DNA of 64,000 nt from NCBI GenBank assembly GCA_036794825.1, contig DAIRGA010000010.1:62001-126000 (forward strand). Reading direction: 5' to 3'. Both the position numbers and the translations under genes were made by a program. Of the stretch, positions 60,501 through 64,000 are shown in pieces; positions within the stretch are counted from its first letter, which is position 1; each line of letters starts with the position of its first letter. This DNA comes from RZYY01 sp036794825. Its GTDB lineage: Bacteria > Bacteroidota > Bacteroidia > Bacteroidales > 4484-276. The notes under the pieces are model-generated. The model was not told the origin of the DNA. It searched no databases and worked only from the letters and a program-made list of their open reading frames with translations.

Positions 60501-62558
60501 ATTAAAACTTCCCGAATTGAGCTGAATGGTTCCTGCAAAGCTTCGGTTTTGATGAAGGTTGACCTGTACGGAATTCTGAAATATGATCTGCGCGGGTTGA
60601 TTGCTCGTTGGAAATTCAGCACTTCCGGTGGTTTGAGTGGCTGAACCGTTATAAAGAAGTAAAGCCGCCGGGCCATAGGTTATGGTGCCGGCGCCCAGCG
60701 CACACGATCCTGCCGTCATTGTCAGTGTGCCGGTAACATTTACAGCGCCACCAATTGTAATAGTTGCTCCAGAACGGTTTATTGCAAGGTCTTTAAGCCC
60801 ACCTGAAACACCCGGCAGTGTAACGTTTCCGCTTCCGCTGAAGGTTATACCAGAAAGCCCTCCACCTGTAAGTGAGCCTGAAGTTACCGTTATTGAGCTA
60901 TTGTGAAGGGTTAACGTATTGTTTGAGCCAATGCTTAAAGCGCCGGAGTAGAGGTTTAGATTGTTAGTCACCGTTTTGCCTGCATTCATTACAACACCGG
61001 CGCTGTTGTTGATCTTCAGATTTGGAACTGTTGACGAGGGCCATTCATTGCTACCCATTGTTTGTGCTGTATTTCCTGCATACTCAAGTGTGGCGCCGGA
61101 AGCATAACTTATGTTTGATGTTGCCACACTGCCTTTGACAATGATAAGTGAACCACTGATTGTGGTTGAATTTGAAAAGCTCAGGTTTGTAGTGTTTGTG
61201 GTTGAGCCGATGGTTATGTTTCCGGTTGGTGAAGTGGGCAGGCCGTTACCTGTGGCTTGAGCGCCGGAAGAGTAAAAAGTATAATGTCCTCCGGAACTAT
61301 AATTTCTTGTCCCCATAAGCTGAATGCAACCGGATGTATTTCCCGTTGCGGTTATTCCGCTTGTGTGAGATGTTTTGATACCGGCGCCACTTTGGAGTGT
61401 AAAATCACCTGTGCTGTACAGATTATGTCCAAGGACATTTTCCCCTAAATCAAGAACTGCCGGGCTTACGACTGTAAAATGTGTTTTATAGTATAAAATC
61501 GCTCCCGAATTTGTAAAAGATTGGTTTCCGGTGCCTGTAAAATTGAAATTTGTGTAGGCTGATGTGCCGTCAGATGTTCGCAATTGTGCACCAGAAGTTA
61601 GACTCATATTCCCTTTCAGGTTCACAATTGAATTTGCCCCATCGGAAATGCTCATGTAAAAGTATCCACCCGACAGTGTGAAATTTCCATCTATGTTCAA
61701 AATATTATCAGGAGAATAGCGGGCCATTGCAAACTTTCCTCCTGACTGAATAAAATTTCCTTTGACTGTTGTGGTAACAGAGGAAGTACCCGATAAGCCC
61801 AGGATATAATTGTTTGTGTTTGCAACGGTAAAATTCCCGTTGATGGTTGTAATTTGACCATTGAAATCAAGGTCTTTGCTTTGTGAGCCACAATCCCAGG
61901 TTAAGTGATTAAAGTTTTGATCGTAGTTGCCAGGTAATGAGCCTGTTATTCCGGTAATTTTACAGGTTGACCCTGTATTCCAGTTCGCAACAGGAATGTC
62001 TGAGCCAGTTTCTTTGCTGTTATGTTCGTAAGTACTTCCATCATAAAAAGTTATCGCAGCATCGCTGGATTTCGAAAACTCACCGTACCCATTAATATCA
62101 TCCGTTACCTTAAGATATCCATAGATTTTTGCTGTTGTTGAACTATTCATATTGATTCGCAGATACATACCATTGGAAGCCCCAACAATGATAAAAGTAC
62201 TGCCACTACCCAGATAAAATGTTTCAGAGCCTTCGGTGTCAATGTCGAGCACACGGTCATCAACCCCATCACCTTTAACAGTAACAGTCTGATTACCTGT
62301 AATGTATAACTTTCCAATGGTGCCAATTGCGTTGATGATAACAACGATACCGGTACCTGAATTTGCATCAAATCTGGCGATGTCATTGGTTTGCCATGTT
62401 ATTAATCCGCCTATCGGAGTACCACCTGATGTAAGCGACCACTTTGTTCCATCATTTCCGTAAGCCATACCACCCCCCACCCAATAGCGGGTGGTTTGCG
62501 AAAAACATGAGAAAACTACAATAATGAAGAAGGTAAGTGTAAGTGTAAACCTTTTCAT
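57549..62558 (-). CDS. 1669-residue secreted beta-solenoid protein with T9SS sorting domain
   Basis: Very large secreted protein. Signal peptide about 1-20 (MKRFTLTLTFFIIVVFSCFS). Residues about 30-1190 are a long series of imperfect 40-90-residue beta-rich repeats of the type L-x-I-N-R-x-x-G-V-x-L-x-G-x-x-T-V, with N-G-x-L-x-I-G-x-x-x-L-x-L-x-G, probably a beta-solenoid stalk. Residues about 1230-1560 form a globular region with WHLLGSPVDNLEISGSPFN and WHLLGNPYTCGLRWNDGLW. The last 80 residues are a T9SS type A sorting domain: YFDLPNESKGKSLTCQIFDL, TGRKVFQTWL and SVKGIYIVRIIEQDSNRQFT. It is likely attached to the surface; the target is unknown. Confidence 0.83.
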   Translation of the reverse strand: MKRFTLTLTFFIIVVFSCFSQTTRYWVGGGMAYGNDGTKWSLTSGGTPIGGLITWQTNDIARFDANSGTGIVVIINAIGTIGKLYITGNQTVTVKGDGVDDRVLDIDTEGSETFYLGSGSTFIIVGASNGMYLRINMNSSTTAKIYGYLKVTDDINGYGEFSKSSDAAITFYDGSTYEHNSKETGSDIPVANWNTGSTCKITGITGSLPGNYDQNFNHLTWDCGSQSKDLDFNGQITTINGNFTVANTNNYILGLSGTSSVTTTVKGNFIQSGGKFAMARYSPDNILNIDGNFTLSGGYFYMSISDGANSIVNLKGNMSLTSGAQLRTSDGTSAYTNFNFTGTGNQSFTNSGAILYYKTHFTVVSPAVLDLGENVLGHNLYSTGDFTLQSGAGIKTSHTSGITATGNTSGCIQLMGTRNYSSGGHYTFYSSGAQATGNGLPTSPTGNITIGSTTNTTNLSFSNSTTISGSLIIVKGSVATSNISYASGATLEYAGNTAQTMGSNEWPSSTVPNLKINNSAGVVMNAGKTVTNNLNLYSGALSIGSNNTLTLHNSSITVTSGSLTGGGLSGITFSGSGNVTLPGVSGGLKDLAINRSGATITIGGAVNVTGTLTMTAGSCALGAGTITYGPAALLLYNGSATQTTGSAEFPTSNQPAQIIFQNSVQVNLHQNRSFAGTIQLNSGSFNLGNYQLNFAGDFQQTNGTIISGTSGHLVYDENASQTMIPGSANLYQLTVNRSGGLYLNGDATVHTSLTLTNGELSIGNYQLTLNGNISKTLGTLTGGNNSSVVFGGSGAATTLPAITLKDLHINRGNGINLGGDVTVKSKLTLSAGTLNIGAYTLYLDGTINASGGSLGGSSSTLQINETTLKTSTDLPPCELANLYITRSDGVNMTGNVTVHNALAIYSGNLMIGSFNTLTLNGTLTENTGQLIAGNESSLSIGGSGTILDLGLTDLYNLSLTRPNGIRLNNPLKIWGTFTLSNSEIDLNGNAISYGPGGTLLYRGISVQTTSDKEWPEVDGPRNVFIQNMNNVLLHNDRSVPGDLQIALGNFGIRTNTLTIGNNLTVLGSGSLVGGKDSNLNISGLFVLNPINLPQITLNNLTINRTGSGVNLQGKLTLMGTLTLTNGLLQIGNQVLSLRKPIAGELNNLQSNPSSSLEIEGDEPGLNIGPSENIRLSQLLMLTISNTNVNGCNLNGDLTVFGSLIVNGGAKFSVKPGKFLSINGTLICGDDDSFTLESNQDATASLIVNGPSVPAKKIRSQRFIKGYTSSTNGWHLLGSPVDNLEISGSPFNPETDDDLFIYDETENLWLNYKVPGNFTHFQCGKGYLIASHVDENKWFSGDLFNYDLTINNFSYNDERGWHLLGNPYTCGLRWNDGLWNLIGVNDIAKIWKESIHNYIDLDPGGFIPPHNGFFIRVSDENNALTIPQLSRVHTPQNWYKESQRPTLTLTAQSLENNTATICRVRFDEMATYAFDNELDCAYLSGFQQPPAFYTCSTYGDRLSTNTLPFDEETTVNLFFKKGISASYRFDAEGIETFPEGVKIILVDEKLNISTDLMIQPYHQFTAAADDNADRFKLIFTGNTGIDENFDPDRCRIFADGNHLYFDLPNESKGKSLTCQIFDLTGRKVFQTWLEAGNSMIAHPISVKGIYIVRIIEQDSNRQFTAKTGIF

Positions 62559-62665
62559 AACATTTAATTTAATGGTTATTGACTTGTTTCCATAATGAGC
62601 GGATAAAAATAATACAAAGAGGAAGTTTTGTCAAGTATTTCATGCCTGATTTTGAAAGATATGCA

Positions 62666-62703
62666 TAAAAAAGCCGGGCATAGGCTGATGCGTTACGCCC
62701 GGC
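62666..62703 (-). terminator. Terminator after the partial secreted-protein gene
   Basis: A 7-bp G/C stem (62673-62679 GCCGGGC with 62697-62703 GCCCGGC), then on the minus strand a U-run (complement of the A-run at 62667-62672). It follows the stop at 62730. Confidence 0.82.
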
Positions 62704-62729
62704 ATTAATTCAGCAATACAATTCGGAAA

Positions 62730-64000
62730 TTAATTCAGAATCAGCTTTCTTGGAAATGTTTGACCATCAACGCTGATAGTGATAAAGTAGATCCCTTTCG
62801 GGTGTGTTGACAGATCAATTTCAACCGGTAAATTGACGCTGCGGTTCACTATTTCATCGCCAATCGCATTGAAGATTCTCAGATCAACACTTCCATCCAA
62901 TCCTGAGATGTTAAAAATACCCTGAGCGGGATTAGGATAAATGCTCAACCTGCCGTTCGGTTGCGGTTTTATGCCAAACGCTTCGAGTTTAAGACTATTG
63001 ATTGCCGACAAGCCATGGTTTTCGAACATCCCTGAATGGTTGAGGCTTTCCTCCCACTTAACCTCAGTATCAAATACTTCGCCAGTGGATTGACGGTAGC
63101 ACTTCAGAATAAGCAGTTCACCATCGGTGAAACCTTCCACTGAATCAGTGGTTGGGTCGTCACCGAAGAGAGTCAGCAGCTCTCCTTCGTCTGAAGCTGA
63201 AATGATGGTGGCGCCAGCACAGCGACCTGATGAGGTCAGGGCAGCAAGCATGTCACCGGCTTCAAGGGTCTTAAGGCTTTCGGCGGTGAGGGCAACAAGG
63301 TGGGTCGAAGGAGTAACGGCCAGTTCGTTCCATGGTGTAAAAGTAACCCATCCGGGGCTTTGGTGCTGAGTCTGTTCTCCGCCCTTTGCATAGGTTATTG
63401 AGCCGGGCTGTGTCATGTAAACGAAGTAGGCCTTGGCTAGTTTAAGAATCTGTAACGTGGTGATATTATAAGCAGGCCATAACACTTCGTTGGTGGCCAC
63501 TCCCTTGGCAACCACAAATCCGGGCAGACCACCCAGCAACGATTGCGCAGAGGATTGGCTGAAAACAGGAATCAGGTTCCAGCCCGATGCCAGGGATACG
63601 GTTTTGTTGGTAAGATCCTGGCCAGCTATGGTGAGGGTGATGTCATCGCTCACTTTGATTACATGTCCTTTGTAAGTATCCCAGTTGATGAGGGTGTTCA
63701 CGTTTTGTGAAGGCCAGTAAACGCCGCTGAAATTGTAAAGAATAATCAACTCATCATCAATCGGGCTGAACATACTTTCGATATCTGTTTCAAATGGTAT
63801 AAAGTAAGTTGATAAACCGCTCCAACCGCTGAAAATATCAAGATCATACGAATTGCCGAACGATGCCAGTGCTGACAAACCATTGCTGGTGAATTTTCCA
63901 TCAGAATCAGGAAATGCAGGATCGTAGGTAACCTCAATCCATTGTGCTGTTCCGGTTGCTGCGCTGTACAATCTCCATTTCAGGTCTTCATCTTCAGCGA
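62730..64000 (-). CDS. Secreted protein with T9SS sorting domain, 5' end cut by window edge
   Basis: The frame is open to position 64000, so the start is outside; about 423 residues are seen. They include a module ending SNGLSALASFG at the N-terminal side, then a domain of about 135 residues with IILYNFSGVYWPSQNVNTLI and SGWNLIPVFSQSS. A second copy of the first module type follows (GRCAGATIIS, FGDDPTTDSVEGFTDGELL, ENHGLSAINSLKLE). The end is a T9SS type A sorting domain (YPNPAQGIFNISGLDGSVDL near residue 357 from 63971; HPKGIYFITISVDGQTFPRK at the very end). The first two modules recur in the protein at 53509. A TTG at 63971 is not the true start. Confidence 0.85.
   Translation of the reverse strand, partial: AEDEDLKWRLYSAATGTAQWIEVTYDPAFPDSDGKFTSNGLSALASFGNSYDLDIFSGWSGLSTYFIPFETDIESMFSPIDDELIILYNFSGVYWPSQNVNTLINWDTYKGHVIKVSDDITLTIAGQDLTNKTVSLASGWNLIPVFSQSSAQSLLGGLPGFVVAKGVATNEVLWPAYNITTLQILKLAKAYFVYMTQPGSITYAKGGEQTQHQSPGWVTFTPWNELAVTPSTHLVALTAESLKTLEAGDMLAALTSSGRCAGATIISASDEGELLTLFGDDPTTDSVEGFTDGELLILKCYRQSTGEVFDTEVKWEESLNHSGMFENHGLSAINSLKLEAFGIKPQPNGRLSIYPNPAQGIFNISGLDGSVDLRIFNAIGDEIVNRSVNLPVEIDLSTHPKGIYFITISVDGQTFPRKLILN

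Noticed and set aside
57549..62558. CRISPR or tandem DNA repeat array suggested by the repetitive protein
   Set aside because: The repetition is at protein level and imperfect; no identical DNA repeats with equal spacers were seen.
62730..63971. TTG at 63971 as the start of the last secreted protein
   Set aside because: The frame stays open to the window edge with sensible protein sequence, so the gene simply continues outside.

Overview
The window comes from a member of the Bacteroidota, most likely an environmental, respiring, Bacteroidales-like lineage. Three things show this. It carries the gldK-gldL-gldM-gldN core of the type IX secretion system (T9SS) with a PorP/SprF-type gene and an SprE/PorW-type lipoprotein. 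It encodes several very large secreted proteins of T9SS-cargo type. Many genes have an exact Bacteroidetes -7 box (TAnnTTTG) just upstream. A complete pair of 2-oxoglutarate dehydrogenase genes and c-type cytochrome-like lipoproteins point to respiratory metabolism. I cannot name the species.

Layout. 1-442 is the 5' end of recG (minus). 539-6674 (minus) is the T9SS/gliding operon porP/sprF-gldK-gldL-gldM-gldN. 6849-9663 (minus) holds a hypothetical gene, a 550-base gap with a candidate structured RNA, and a triple-PAS regulator. 9715-13133 (minus) is M23 peptidase-dxr-rseP. 13350-18887 (plus) holds sprE/porW, a bactofilin, a small membrane protein, a MerR/B12-type regulator and an ECF-like sigma factor. 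19014-20430 (plus) is metK behind a SAM-II riboswitch. 20520-25146 (minus) holds a cupin, odhB and sucA. 25295-30011 (minus) holds two large secreted proteins around a small YqiA-like hydrolase. 30242-33972 (plus) holds a lipoprotein, an acyl-ligase/ACP/acyltransferase fusion and tRNA-Arg(CCG). 34030-37485 (minus) is a cluster of YceI, OB-fold protein, DUF5777 barrel and two cytochrome-c-like lipoproteins. 37651-46860 (plus) holds cysS, a probable Type IIG restriction-modification enzyme with a decayed remnant behind it, cobB, recX, prfB (with a programmed +1 frameshift), kdsB, an HU-like/SPOR protein and trmB. 46863-51923 (minus) is an Rrf2-regulated hcp cluster. 52274-53374 (plus) is ychF. 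53509-64000 (minus) holds three very large secreted repeat proteins, the last cut by the window edge.

How they work together. GldL and GldM form the inner-membrane motor of the T9SS, GldK and GldN the periplasmic ring, and SprE/PorW is an accessory lipoprotein. The cargo-type proteins at 25.3-30.0 kb and 53.5-64.0 kb are likely clients: three end in recognisable C-terminal sorting domains. The Rrf2-ferredoxin-Hcp-cupin set looks like a nitrosative-stress unit. The cytochrome-like lipoproteins with DUF5777, OB-fold and YceI proteins look like one envelope-associated redox unit of unknown chemistry.

Most noteworthy: (i) a predicted minus-strand RNA at about 7733-7872 with its own promoter, nested stems and a U-tract; (ii) a SAM-II riboswitch before metK with compensatory pseudoknot pairs; (iii) a Type IIG-like enzyme whose central third is visibly AT-richer than its flanks; (iv) the alternating Cys-rich A/B repeats of the 1306-residue protein and modules it shares with the neighbour two genes away; (v) the redox lipoprotein cluster.
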